Shown here in pieces: positions 7,572 through 16,393 of a stretch of 18,882 nucleotides of DNA. The DNA comes from Bacteroides sp. CAG:770 (GTDB taxonomy: Bacteria; Bacteroidota; Bacteroidia; Bacteroidales; UBA932). The position numbers and the translations under genes were made by a program. Below the pieces are notes generated by a model, which did not search any database, was not told where the DNA came from, and saw only the letters and a list, made by a program, of their open reading frames with translations. The stretch covers positions 35,194-54,075 of the forward strand of contig FR890658.1 in NCBI GenBank assembly GCA_000435075.1. The letters are read 5' to 3'. Every line of letters begins with the position of its first letter. Positions within the stretch are counted from its first letter, which is position 1.

Positions 7572-9581
7572 ATGAAGAAAACCAATTTACTCTTTATATT
7601 AGGCTCAGCCGCAAGCATCGTATGCGGCTGCGCCAATTCTCCTGCTACTGAAAATGAGACACTTCTCTCAAAGCAGGAAGATTTCGTAAACTTGTTGAAC
7701 GTGAAGAACGTTCCTCTCCAGGAAAGACACTACGGAGCTTATGTATTCTCTGACATGGGCGCATGGTCATCATACGCTCTCCCTGAGAACGAAGGCTACG
7801 AGTACTGCGGCTCGTTCATCGGCCCGATGGTCATGACCGGAAGAGGATGGATCGCAGCTACGCTCGCCCAGCCTAGTATTAAGGTCAATGACAATGAGTT
7901 CGACCTCGAGCGCAATATCCAGACAGCCAAATATTTGCCAGGAAAACTCATCCAGAAGTTCAACAACAAGGACATCCACTTCACGACTGAGCTCTGCTTC
8001 GCCACGAACAGGACTGCCGTAGTCCGTTCTGTAATCAAGAACGTCAGCGGCCAGCCGATGCACGTGAGCCTCGAATGGGACGGAGGAGTATTCAACAAGA
8101 AATCCCAGCTGACAGCTGAAGGCAACTCAGTTTCAGTACTCCACTTCCCTGACTCTACAGTCACTACAACATGCTTCCGTACGGCAGACAAGGTAAGACT
8201 TGTAAATACAGACAGTCTCCATGTCTGCGAGAAGAATGACATAGTTCTTCCTGCAGATGCGGAATACAGATCAGAATACACACAGACATTGATGCTTCGC
8301 CGCGAAGATTCAGCAAAGGAACTCGCAGCAGTAAGAAACATCGACATTGACAAGTGCTTCGCTGAAAACAAGGTACGTTGGGACAACAACATTGACAAAC
8401 TCCTTTCCCGCGACAGCGAATATCTCTCATCGAACAAATACCGCAAGGTCATTGTCAAGGCCATGATGACATTGAACAGCAACTGGCGCTCAGCTGCGGG
8501 CGATATCCTTCATGCCGGAAGCAACCCTTCATTCAACGGATTCCTTACCGGTATCTGGTCTTGGGATGCATGGAAAATCGCTTCTGCCAATGTATTCTAC
8601 AATCCTGAAATGGCGAAGGATGAGATAAGAACTCTCTTCGATTATCAGGCTGAAAACGGAATGGTTCCTGACTATATCGGATTCAACAAGAGATATAACA
8701 ATTGGCGTGACTCCAAACCTCCTGTTGCAACATGGGGAGCAATGAACGTTTACCGTGAAACAGGCGACAAAGAGTTTTTGGCCGAGATGTTCGACAAACT
8801 CTACAAGTTCCACAGATGGTGGTACACAGACCGCGACCACGACCAGAACGGTATCTGCGAATATGGTTCTACAGACGGTTCACTCATCGCTGCGGCATGG
8901 GAGAGCGGAATGGATAACGGAGTACGTTTCGATGGCGCCACAATGCTCAAGAACAAGGATTACGCATGGTCAATGAACCAGGAGAACATCTGCCTGAACT
9001 CATTCCTCTACGCAGAAAAGAACATGCTTGCCGAAATGGCTGACATCCTCGGCAAGAAAGATCTCTCCGCGCAGCTCAAGACTGAGGCCGAGAAACTCAA
9101 GATACATATCCAGACCAAGATGTTCGACCCTGAGACAGGTTTCTTCTATGACACACGTCTCGGAACAGGTGACTTCATCAAGGTTATGGGCTCCGAGTGC
9201 TGGCTGCCTCTGTGGGCCGGAGCCGCAACCAAAGAACAGGCCAAGGCCGTCATGGAGAAGATGATGGACGAGCACAAGTTCAATTCTACTCTGCCGCTCG
9301 GAACACTCGACACCAGCCATCCTGCACTCCGCCCTACACGCGGTTACTGGAGAGGCCCTGTCTGGGTTGACCAGGTTTACTTCGGAATCACAGGTCTCAG
9401 GAACTATGGCTACAACAAAGAAGCCGACTTCCTCCTGAAGAAATTCATTGACAATGCCCAGGGACTCACCTCTGACGGCGCCATCAATGAAAACTACAAC
9501 CCTCTCACAGGTGAAGCCCTCTGCAGCCCGAACTTCGGATGGTCTTCCGCATGTATAATCAAGATGCTTTTAAAGAACTAA
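7572..9581 (+). CDS. GH63 (YgjK-like) alpha-glucosidase lipoprotein
   Basis: This is an inverting alpha-glucosidase-type enzyme of family GH63, with an (alpha/alpha)6 barrel. The 669-residue protein starts with a lipoprotein signal (lipobox VCGC, Cys20), so it is anchored in the envelope. An N-terminal beta-rich region (about 30-280) precedes the barrel. Barrel motifs seen are GIWSWDAWK (327-335), ESGMDNGVRFD (444-454) and INENYNPLTGE (638-648). By analogy with E. coli YgjK, Asp448 is the likely general acid and Glu640 the likely base, and both are present. RGYWRGPVWVDQVYF is another family signature. GH37 trehalases share the fold, but the ESGMDN and ENYNPLTGE wording fits GH63. In E. coli, ygjK lies close to the GH2 gene ebgA; here a GH2 gene follows 6 bases downstream. 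The exact substrate is inference. Confidence 0.85.
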   Translation: MKKTNLLFILGSAASIVCGCANSPATENETLLSKQEDFVNLLNVKNVPLQERHYGAYVFSDMGAWSSYALPENEGYEYCGSFIGPMVMTGRGWIAATLAQPSIKVNDNEFDLERNIQTAKYLPGKLIQKFNNKDIHFTTELCFATNRTAVVRSVIKNVSGQPMHVSLEWDGGVFNKKSQLTAEGNSVSVLHFPDSTVTTTCFRTADKVRLVNTDSLHVCEKNDIVLPADAEYRSEYTQTLMLRREDSAKELAAVRNIDIDKCFAENKVRWDNNIDKLLSRDSEYLSSNKYRKVIVKAMMTLNSNWRSAAGDILHAGSNPSFNGFLTGIWSWDAWKIASANVFYNPEMAKDEIRTLFDYQAENGMVPDYIGFNKRYNNWRDSKPPVATWGAMNVYRETGDKEFLAEMFDKLYKFHRWWYTDRDHDQNGICEYGSTDGSLIAAAWESGMDNGVRFDGATMLKNKDYAWSMNQENICLNSFLYAEKNMLAEMADILGKKDLSAQLKTEAEKLKIHIQTKMFDPETGFFYDTRLGTGDFIKVMGSECWLPLWAGAATKEQAKAVMEKMMDEHKFNSTLPLGTLDTSHPALRPTRGYWRGPVWVDQVYFGITGLRNYGYNKEADFLLKKFIDNAQGLTSDGAINENYNPLTGEALCSPNFGWSSACIIKMLLKN

Positions 9582-9587
9582 GAGAAC

Positions 9588-12500
9588 ATGTACAAAAAAA
9601 TAATCACAGCACTGGCAATATCTGTGCTGTGCCCACTGGCGGCACTCGCCCAGTACGACGGAGCACCAATGCAGAAACCTTCTGAAAAGAAGGAAGAGGC
9701 CAAGGTCAATGTCCGCAGAGACAAATACCCGCACTCTGACAATGACTGGGAGAACTTCGATGTCCTGCATATAAACAGACTCCCGTCTGCAGCCCACTTC
9801 ATGGGCTACCCTACCAAGGATATGGCAATGAACGGAGACAGAACCAAGTCTCCATATTTCAAGTCATTGAACGGCACCTGGAAATTCCATTATGTACCTC
9901 GTTATGACGAGCGTCCGATGGACTTCCATAAGAACGGATTCAATGTTTCCGGCTGGGATGACATCAAGGTTCCGGCAAACTGGGAACTCGAAGGATTCGG
10001 TTATCCTTTCTATGTCGGCTCAGGTTACGGAATCAAGAAAAACCCACCTCTCATCGCTGTCGAGAACAGCCCTGTAGGTTCATACAAACGTACCTTCGAC
10101 ATCCCTGCAAACTGGATGAAACAGCAGGTCGTATTGTACTTCGGCGGAGTGGCATCAGCATTCTACGTTTGGGTGAACGGGGAAATGGTAGGTTACTCAC
10201 AGGATTCCAAGACTCCTTCCGAATTCGACATCACACCTTACATAAAAGCCGGCAAGAACGAGATTTCCGTACAGGTATTCAAGTTCAGCGACGGCTACTA
10301 CCTTGAGGATCAGGACTATTGGCGTTTCGCAGGTATCCAGCGCGATGTTTTCGTATATGCCCGTCCAAAGACCCACATCCGTGACTTCGAGGTCGTTACT
10401 GACCTTGACAAGGATTACAAGGATGCAGTCTTCGACGTATATGCTGAAGTCGGCAAGGCCAAAGGCGCCAAGAACGGCAAAGTCGAGCTCAAGGCCGAAT
10501 TGATGGACCTTTCAGGAAACCCCATCTATTCAGAGAAGAAGGCATTGGCTGCAGGAAGCAACGAGATTCATTTCAGCAAGGGAATCACAGCTCCTGCCCT
10601 CTGGAGCGCAGAGAAACCGAACCTCTACAGACTGCTTATGACATTGACAGTCAACGGCAAAGCAGAGCAGTATGTATCCCAGCTTATCGGTTTCCGCAAA
10701 TCTGAAACCAAGCATGCACAGCTCCTCGTGAACGGCAAGCCTATCTATATCAAGGGTGTGAACAGACACGAACACGACCCTTACACAGGACACGTAGTGG
10801 ATAGAGAGTCCATGATTAAGGACATAAAACTGATGAAGGAGCACAATATCAACTGCGTCCGTACATCCCACTACCCTAACGACCCGATGTGGTACGAACT
10901 CTGCGACCTCTACGGAATGTATGTCGTAGATGAGGCCAACATCGAGAGCCACGGTATGGGTTACGACCCTAACAAGTGCCTTGCAAACCAGCCTGAGTGG
11001 CAGGGAGCATTCATTGACAGAACCGAAAGAATGTTCGAAAGAGACAAGAACCACCCTTGCGTGATCATGTGGTCTCTCGGAAATGAAACCGGTGAGGGAT
11101 GCAACTTTGCAGCAACCTACACATGGGTTCACGCCAACGACCGTTCGCAGCGTCCTGTACATTCTGAAGACGGCATCAAAGGCCCTTATACCGACATCTA
11201 CTGCCCTATGTACAAGAAGATCGACGTTCTCATCAACCATACACTGTACTTGCCTGAGAAGCCGCTCATCCTCTGCGAATACGCACACGCAATGGGCAAC
11301 AGCGTAGGTAACCTCCAGGACTATTGGGACGTAATCGAGACATACCCTTCTCTTCAGGGCGGACATATCTGGGACTGGGTGGATCAGGGCCTGTACGCCA
11401 AGACAGAGGACGGAAGATTCTACTGGGCATATGGCGGCGACCTTGCTCCTAAGGGCACTCCAAGCTCCGGCAACTTCTGTATGAACGGGCTCATCGCAGC
11501 CGACAGGTCGCTTAAACCTCACATCCACGAGGTCAAGAAGGTATATCAGAACATCGGTTTTGCACTCAGAGATTATCATGAAGGACTCGTAGAACTTAAC
11601 AACAAGTATTTCTTTACTAATCTCAGTGACTTCGACTTCACATGGAAACTTGAAGGCAACGGCGAACTCCTCGCTGAAGGCAAGATTGACAATGTTTCTC
11701 TCGAGCCTCTGCAGAAAGGCATCTTCAAGACATCATTCCCTGGCATTGACGTAAAACCCGGAGTCGAGTATTTCCTCAACTTCTACGCTTCCCTGAAAGA
11801 AGACGAGGGTTTGCTCAAGGCTGGAACGGAACTCGCTGACGCTCAGGTAGCTCTGCCATTCTTCAAGGCAGCGGCGTCTGCAATGCAGTTCAGCCCTGTA
11901 CAGGTCAATGACAGCCAGTCAATGCTTACAGTCTCTGCCAATGACATGAGCGCTGGTTTCGACAAGACCACAGGCGCACTCGTATCCCTCAAGAAGGACG
12001 GCAATGAGATGATCCAGGAAGGTCTCAGACCTAACTTCTGGAGACCTGTAACCGACAATGACATGGGTAACGGAATGAACGAATGGCTCCGTCCTTGGCG
12101 TGAGGCAGGACGCAATGCAAAACTCGTTTCCATGGAACAGAAGTCTCTGGATGACAAGACCTTCGAAGTCGTTTCACGCTACATCCTTCCTGTCGGAGAA
12201 TCAGAATTCACAGTGAAGTATGATTTCTCAGGAGCAGGATACGTAGATGTATGCTGTGAGTTCATGCCTGGCAACGATACTCTTCCGCTTATGCCGAGAA
12301 TGGGTGTCAGCATCACACTAAACAAGCAGTATGACCAGATGACATGGTTCGGACGTGGACCTCACGAGAATTACATTGACCGCAACACCTCTTCTTACGT
12401 AGGACTTTACAGCGGAAGCGTGGCTGACCAGTACTTCCCTTACGACCGTCCTCAGGAGAACGGCAACAAGACCGATGTAAGATGGATGAGTCTCACAGAC

Positions 12501-12812
12501 AATTCCGGAGCAGGCCTCATGGCTATCGGTGAGCCTTACATCAGCACCAGCGCCTACATGTTCCCGACAGAGGATCTGGACGAGCCGACAACAAGGAAGT
12601 CCCACAGACACATCTCTGACATCCGTCCGAAAGACATGGTCACATGGAACATCGACCTGAAGCAGATGGGCGTTGGCGGAGATACCAGCTGGGGTGCATT
12701 CCCTCACCAGCAGTATCTTATCCCGGCAGAAAGGATGACATTCAGATTCAGACTCTGCCCTGTAAACATTAAGGAAACTTCCGGCAACGAGACCTACATC
12801 AGGCTCAAATAA
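9588..12812 (+). CDS. GH2 beta-galactosidase (LacZ/EbgA type), exported
   Basis: This is a retaining beta-galactosidase that removes terminal beta-linked galactose. The 1074-residue protein has a cleavable signal peptide ending at CPLAALAQ, so it is probably periplasmic. Domain order follows LacZ: sugar-binding jelly roll (about 85-255), immunoglobulin-like domain (about 257-365), TIM barrel (about 367-665), a linking beta domain, and the C-terminal beta-galactosidase small-chain domain (from about 785, with FWRPVTDNDMGNG at 817). Catalytic residues are visible: acid/base Glu500 in WSLGNETGEG and nucleophile Glu564 in CEYAHAMGNS. KGVNRHEHD (389-397) is also conserved. Both key residues and full length are present, so it should be active. 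It is the last gene of the operon, 6 bases after the GH63 gene and followed by a strong terminator. Other GH2 activities are less likely given the full LacZ architecture. Confidence 0.94.
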   Translation: MYKKIITALAISVLCPLAALAQYDGAPMQKPSEKKEEAKVNVRRDKYPHSDNDWENFDVLHINRLPSAAHFMGYPTKDMAMNGDRTKSPYFKSLNGTWKFHYVPRYDERPMDFHKNGFNVSGWDDIKVPANWELEGFGYPFYVGSGYGIKKNPPLIAVENSPVGSYKRTFDIPANWMKQQVVLYFGGVASAFYVWVNGEMVGYSQDSKTPSEFDITPYIKAGKNEISVQVFKFSDGYYLEDQDYWRFAGIQRDVFVYARPKTHIRDFEVVTDLDKDYKDAVFDVYAEVGKAKGAKNGKVELKAELMDLSGNPIYSEKKALAAGSNEIHFSKGITAPALWSAEKPNLYRLLMTLTVNGKAEQYVSQLIGFRKSETKHAQLLVNGKPIYIKGVNRHEHDPYTGHVVDRESMIKDIKLMKEHNINCVRTSHYPNDPMWYELCDLYGMYVVDEANIESHGMGYDPNKCLANQPEWQGAFIDRTERMFERDKNHPCVIMWSLGNETGEGCNFAATYTWVHANDRSQRPVHSEDGIKGPYTDIYCPMYKKIDVLINHTLYLPEKPLILCEYAHAMGNSVGNLQDYWDVIETYPSLQGGHIWDWVDQGLYAKTEDGRFYWAYGGDLAPKGTPSSGNFCMNGLIAADRSLKPHIHEVKKVYQNIGFALRDYHEGLVELNNKYFFTNLSDFDFTWKLEGNGELLAEGKIDNVSLEPLQKGIFKTSFPGIDVKPGVEYFLNFYASLKEDEGLLKAGTELADAQVALPFFKAAASAMQFSPVQVNDSQSMLTVSANDMSAGFDKTTGALVSLKKDGNEMIQEGLRPNFWRPVTDNDMGNGMNEWLRPWREAGRNAKLVSMEQKSLDDKTFEVVSRYILPVGESEFTVKYDFSGAGYVDVCCEFMPGNDTLPLMPRMGVSITLNKQYDQMTWFGRGPHENYIDRNTSSYVGLYSGSVADQYFPYDRPQENGNKTDVRWMSLTDNSGAGLMAIGEPYISTSAYMFPTEDLDEPTTRKSHRHISDIRPKDMVTWNIDLKQMGVGGDTSWGAFPHQQYLIPAERMTFRFRLCPVNIKETSGNETYIRLK

Positions 12813-12831
12813 TCCAGGAAGCAACCAGACA

Positions 12832-12871
12832 AAAATCCCGTGGACAAATCAATGCCCACGGGATTTTGTTT
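12832..12871. terminator. Bidirectional intrinsic terminator closing the glycan operon
   Basis: A perfect 12-base stem, aaaatcccgtgg (12832-12843) against ccacgggatttt (12856-12867), has a 12-base loop. T-rich sequence (ttttgttt) follows on the plus strand and an A-run precedes it, giving a U-run on the minus strand. It sits between the convergent GH2 (+) and fabG (-) genes and can serve both. Confidence 0.88.
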
Positions 12872-12885
12872 ATTCAATGTATTGA

Positions 12886-13632
12886 CTAGCAGTTCATCGC
12901 GCCACAGACATGGATAACCTGTCCGCTGACATATGATGAAAGATCGCTGGCGAGGAAGAGGGCAACTTTTGCAACATCCTCAGGTGTACCGCCGCGACGA
13001 AGAGGAATAGTCTTCATCCATTGCTCACGAACCTCATCAGAAAGAGCCTTGGTCATATCTGAGATGATGAAACCAGGAGCTATGCAGTTTGCACGGATTC
13101 CACGAGGACCCATCTCCTTGGCAATAGACTTTGCAAGACCGATGAGGCCGGCCTTTGACGCAGAATAGTTGCACTGTCCGGCATTACCTGAAACACCTAC
13201 GACAGAAGACATGTTGATGATGCTTCCGCTTCTCTGACGGGCCATGATAGGTGTCAATGCGTGAATGAAGTTGAATGCAGACTTGAGGTTGACATTGATA
13301 ACAGCATCCCACTGGGCCTCGCTCATTCTGAGCATAAGACCATCCTTGGTGATACCTGCATTGTTCACAAGCACGTCAATGTGACCGAAATCAGCCATAA
13401 CCTGATCTACAACTTCCTGAGTCTGAGCAAAATCAGCAGCATTTGACGCATATCCCTTTACTTTGTGGCCGAAAGCCTCGATTTCCTTTATGGTCTCCTC
13501 TGCAGCCTCATTGATAACGAGGTCAGTGAAGGCAACATCAGCACCCTCAGAAGCGAACTTCAGAGCGATAGCCTTTCCAATTCCTTTGGCAGCTCCAGTA
13601 ACAAGAGCTACTTTTCCGTCTAGTAATCCCAT
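12886..13632 (-). CDS. fabG: 3-oxoacyl-ACP reductase FabG
   Basis: FabG performs the NADPH-dependent reduction of 3-oxoacyl-ACP in each cycle of fatty-acid elongation (type II, cytoplasmic). The 248-residue protein is a classical short-chain dehydrogenase: nucleotide-binding TGAAKGIG (12-19), NNAG (90-93), and catalytic Asn115, Ser143, Tyr156 and Lys160 (in YSASK). The IRANCIAPGFI segment and the ending YVSGQVIHVCG are the wording typical of FabG. Length is standard and all active-site residues are present. Other SDR reductases share this fold, but the match to FabG is close, and an acyl-CoA synthetase gene lies upstream on the same strand, beyond the tRNA. It ends at the shared terminator with the GH2 operon. 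Its 5' leader overlaps the tRNA-Leu promoter on the opposite strand. Confidence 0.93.
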   Translation of the reverse strand: MGLLDGKVALVTGAAKGIGKAIALKFASEGADVAFTDLVINEAAEETIKEIEAFGHKVKGYASNAADFAQTQEVVDQVMADFGHIDVLVNNAGITKDGLMLRMSEAQWDAVINVNLKSAFNFIHALTPIMARQRSGSIINMSSVVGVSGNAGQCNYSASKAGLIGLAKSIAKEMGPRGIRANCIAPGFIISDMTKALSDEVREQWMKTIPLRRGGTPEDVAKVALFLASDLSSYVSGQVIHVCGAMNC

Positions 13633-13637
13633 AATAT

Positions 13638-13668
13638 TTTAATTTTTAAACAATTTTACCTAAATTTG
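13638..13668 (+). promoter_or_regulatory. Promoter of tRNA-Leu
   Basis: TAAATTTG at 13661-13668 matches the Bacteroidota -7 consensus TAnnTTTG exactly. TTTA at 13638-13641 sits 19 bases upstream as a 3-of-4 match to the -33 box. The predicted start, near 13672, leaves a leader of about 9 bases before the tRNA. The element begins 5 bases outside the fabG start codon on the other strand. Confidence 0.65.
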
Positions 13669-13680
13669 CCATTCCAATCC

Positions 13681-13766
13681 GCTTTGGTGGTGGAATTGGT
13701 AGACACGAGGGACTTAAAATCCCTTGGGCAGCAATGCCTGTACGGGTTCAAGTCCCGTCCGAAGCA
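13681..13766 (+). tRNA. tRNA-Leu (anticodon UAA)
   Basis: The 86-base gene folds as a class II tRNA. The acceptor arm gctttgg (13681-13687) pairs with ccgaagc (13759-13765) with one G-U, and the discriminator base is A (13766). The anticodon stem aggga/tccct encloses the loop cttaaaa with anticodon TAA at 13715-13717. A long variable arm (tgggcagcaatgcct) follows, as expected for Leu. The T-arm acggg-ttcaagt-cccgt is at 13742-13758. The 3' CCA is not encoded (cga follows), so it must be added by CCA-adding enzyme. Confidence 0.96.
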
Positions 13767-13768
13767 CG

Positions 13769-13805
13769 AAAACATTGTATCGCGTTAAAGCGATGCAATG
13801 TTTTT
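13769..13805 (+). terminator. Terminator of tRNA-Leu, overlapping the end of the acyl-CoA synthetase gene
   Basis: A 15-base stem (13769-13783 with 13790-13804, one G-U pair) has a 6-base loop gttaaa, and its T-run continues to 13805. It starts 3 bases after the tRNA. The downstream arm is also the last codons of the convergent acyl-CoA synthetase gene, whose stop codon (13785-13787) lies in the loop. The A-run at 13769-13772 lets it act on the minus strand too. Confidence 0.82.
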
Positions 13806-15692
13806 CTCGTTCAAGAGGTTCTTTCCCTCAGGAGTAAGCGCATATTCGATCCTGTCAGCATAGTGCTTCTCCACCTTGCCGCGGACAATCTTCATAGTAC
13901 TGTTCACCATGTGGTTCTGCTCTGTGAAAGGCTCGTCAGCAACGATAATCGCTGCAGGAAGCCATCTTTCCGGGAACATGCCCTCACGTGAACCGCCTCT
14001 GCGATAAGAATTCACCTCTTCCTGAATCTTCTTGAGCATCAGTTCCTTAGCTTCACGGGAAGCAAGGTCAGTGCCAGGGTTTCCGCTCTTGACATACTCT
14101 TTCAGAGCCTCCTTGTTAGGAACGATAATCACAGTAGTATATGGATCCTGATTATTGTGGAGAACCACCTGGTCAATGAATTTCGAACTGTCGGTAAGTG
14201 AATCCTCGAATCCTTCCGGACTATATTTCTCACCATCGGCAGAAATGAGCAGAGACTTGAAACGTCCTACCACATAAAGGAACTGCTCGTCCCTCATATA
14301 ACCCATGTCACCGGTATGAAGCCATCCGTCCACCACAGTCTCGGCCGTAGCGGTAGGATTCTTCCAATAACCTGCCATCACGTTCTCACCCTTGATGACA
14401 ATTTCACCCTTCTCGCCATAGCCGAGAGCCTTGCCGTCACCATCACAAATCTTGATTTCCATCGGTTTCACGACAGCACCTGACGAGCCGAAGATACAGC
14501 GGTCGAATGAGTTGGCAGAAATGATAGGAGTAGCCTCAGAAAGACCGTAGCCCTGGAACATCGGAATACCGATAGCGCAATAATATCTCTGAAGTTCAAT
14601 GTCAAGGAGCGCTCCGCCACCTACAAAGAACAACATCCTTCCGCCGAATCCCTGACGCACGTTCTTGAAAATAAGTTTGTCGAACAATGCCATAAGCGGC
14701 TTCTTCCACAACTGGAGGAAACCTCCGCGGTTATAATATTCCTTGTTATAAGATATTGCAAGCTTGAGGGCAAAGTTATAAAGTTTCTCCACCTTAGGGC
14801 CCTTCGCCTTGATTCCAGACTCTACATTCTTCTTGAAGTTACGTGCCAATGCAGGTACGGAAAGCATCACATGCGGACGCACCTCCTTGATAGCCATAGG
14901 AATATTCTTCAAAGAAGCCATCGCGGTCTTGCCTACCGGAACTGTAGCGATACTTCCGCCATAAGACATCATGGTATAGAAACCTGCCACATGGGCAAAG
15001 CAATGGTCGAGAGGCAGGATGATAAGCATCACGGCATCCAAAGGAATAGTTACCACTGAATGGGCCTGCTCCACATTGGCAGTATAGTTCCTGTGAGTCA
15101 GAAGAATTCCCTTAGGGTCAGCAGTCGTTCCGGACGTATAGCTGATATTCGCATAATCTTCAGGCAGGATAGATTTGTATCTGGCCTCGAGAGCTCCAGG
15201 ATTATCCTTCACGAACTGGTCGCCAAGCCTGATAACCTCTGACATCGGCATTTCCTTCTCCTGATACTCAGCCATATCGTCAAGTACGATAACCTTCTCA
15301 ACAGCAGGAACATCCTTCAGGATACGCCTCACTTTAGGAAGCTGGGTACCGGAAACAATCACAAATCTGGAATCAGAATGTCTGATACGGAACACGAGGT
15401 CACTTCCCTCCTCAAGCTTGATGGAAAGAGGGACATTGACACCCCCGGCATAAAGGATGCCGAGTTCACCGATCACCCACATGTTGCGGCCTTCGGAAAG
15501 GAGGGACACCTTATCGCCCTTTTCAATGCCAAGGGCCATGAGTCCTGCTGCAACTCTGTATGATTCAAGTCTGGTCTGTTCAAAAGTGGTTTCAGTCCAA
15601 CGGTCTGCAGGTTTTTCACGGAGAAATACATGAGACGCGAATTCGCGGGTATATTTCTCCACGAAATCGATAATAGTCGGTTTTGTCGTCAT
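13785..15692 (-). CDS. Long-chain acyl-CoA synthetase (AMP-forming)
   Basis: This enzyme activates free fatty acids to acyl-CoA through an acyl-adenylate, at the inner face of the membrane. The 635-residue protein belongs to the adenylate-forming (ANL) superfamily. Motifs in order: P-loop YTSGTTADPKG (185-195), YGLSEATP (382-389), WLHTGDMGY (457-465) with the ribose-binding Asp462, the hinge motif VGRFKSLL (475-482), and a C-terminal Lys in TMKIVRGK (Lys601) as the candidate catalytic lysine. The full-length FadD/long-chain type fits the large insert before YGLSEA. The opening MTTKPTIIDFVEKY supports the start. It follows the deoxynucleoside kinase gene after 46 bases that contain a modest terminator, so read-through expression is possible. 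Its last codons double as an arm of the tRNA terminator. Chain-length preference cannot be read from the sequence. Confidence 0.92.
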   Translation of the reverse strand: MTTKPTIIDFVEKYTREFASHVFLREKPADRWTETTFEQTRLESYRVAAGLMALGIEKGDKVSLLSEGRNMWVIGELGILYAGGVNVPLSIKLEEGSDLVFRIRHSDSRFVIVSGTQLPKVRRILKDVPAVEKVIVLDDMAEYQEKEMPMSEVIRLGDQFVKDNPGALEARYKSILPEDYANISYTSGTTADPKGILLTHRNYTANVEQAHSVVTIPLDAVMLIILPLDHCFAHVAGFYTMMSYGGSIATVPVGKTAMASLKNIPMAIKEVRPHVMLSVPALARNFKKNVESGIKAKGPKVEKLYNFALKLAISYNKEYYNRGGFLQLWKKPLMALFDKLIFKNVRQGFGGRMLFFVGGGALLDIELQRYYCAIGIPMFQGYGLSEATPIISANSFDRCIFGSSGAVVKPMEIKICDGDGKALGYGEKGEIVIKGENVMAGYWKNPTATAETVVDGWLHTGDMGYMRDEQFLYVVGRFKSLLISADGEKYSPEGFEDSLTDSSKFIDQVVLHNNQDPYTTVIIVPNKEALKEYVKSGNPGTDLASREAKELMLKKIQEEVNSYRRGGSREGMFPERWLPAAIIVADEPFTEQNHMVNSTMKIVRGKVEKHYADRIEYALTPEGKNLLNEKNIASL

Positions 15693-15706
15693 TTTGTCAT
15701 TTTGCT

Positions 15707-15729
15707 AAAAAGGCAGACTTCCGCCTGCC
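15707..15729 (-). terminator. Weak intrinsic terminator after the deoxynucleoside kinase gene
   Basis: On the minus strand a 5-base GC-rich stem, ggcag (15729-15725) with ctgcc (15716-15712), is followed by five T (15711-15707). It lies 10 bases after the kinase stop codon and 15 bases before the acyl-CoA synthetase start. The short stem suggests partial termination. Confidence 0.55.
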
Positions 15730-15738
15730 AAACGTTGT

Positions 15739-16368
15739 TTACTTGGAAGTTTCAGACGGAAAAAGGCCGAACAGCTCCGAGTCGATCATGCTCGCAACTG
15801 CCTCGAAATCTTCTTCCTTGTTTCCGAATTTATATTTGTCTGCATCAATGACAAGAAGGTGACCCTTGTAAGAATCTATCCACTTGTCATATCTTTCATT
15901 AAGACCGGTGAGGTAATCTATCCTGATAGTCTTTTCATATTCCCGTCCTCTCTTCTGGATCTGGGATACCAGATTCGGTATCGAAGACTTCAGATATATC
16001 AGAAGGTCAGGCATCTTGACCAATGACATCATAAGGTCGAACAAGTCTGAATAGGTTTCGAAGTCCCTGGAACTCATGAGTCCCATGTCATGGAGGTTCG
16101 GAGCGAAAATCCTGGCATCCTCATAGATGGTCCTGTCCTGTATGATGACTTCGTCAGTCTTGGAGATATCGACCACAACCTTGAAACGCTTATTCAGGAA
16201 ATATATCTGGACATTGAAGGACCATCTGCTCATATCTTCATAAAAATCAGACAGATAAGGATTGAAGTCCACAGACTCGAATTTAGGGGTCCAGCCATAT
16301 CTTGCAGCCAGCATTTTGGTAAGTGTCGTCTTGCCGCTACCGATATTTCCCGCAATAGCAATATGCAT
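15739..16368 (-). CDS. Deoxynucleoside kinase (dGK/dAK family)
   Basis: This cytoplasmic salvage enzyme phosphorylates deoxynucleosides to their 5'-monophosphates. The 209-residue protein carries the P-loop GNIGSGKT (7-14), the family DR motif in IIQDRTIYEDARIFA (75-89) and an arginine-rich lid, QKRGREYEK (138-146), which closes over ATP. Length and motif order match the bacterial deoxyguanosine/deoxyadenosine kinase family. Whether it prefers purines or pyrimidines is not decided here. The start is the first ATG, with the P-loop close behind as usual. A consensus promoter lies about 75 bases upstream, and the leader contains a terminator-like hairpin. The acyl-CoA synthetase gene follows on the same strand. 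Confidence 0.9.
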   Translation of the reverse strand: MHIAIAGNIGSGKTTLTKMLAARYGWTPKFESVDFNPYLSDFYEDMSRWSFNVQIYFLNKRFKVVVDISKTDEVIIQDRTIYEDARIFAPNLHDMGLMSSRDFETYSDLFDLMMSLVKMPDLLIYLKSSIPNLVSQIQKRGREYEKTIRIDYLTGLNERYDKWIDSYKGHLLVIDADKYKFGNKEEDFEAVASMIDSELFGLFPSETSK

Positions 16369-16393
16369 AATTTTATGACGTTTTGGTTTTTAC

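Noticed and set aside
10530..11579. Long minus-strand open frame (349 codons) inside the GH2 gene
   Set aside because: It lies fully opposite a gene with clear catalytic motifs, its composition is Val/Cys/His-rich as in antisense shadows, and no family motif or promoter is seen.
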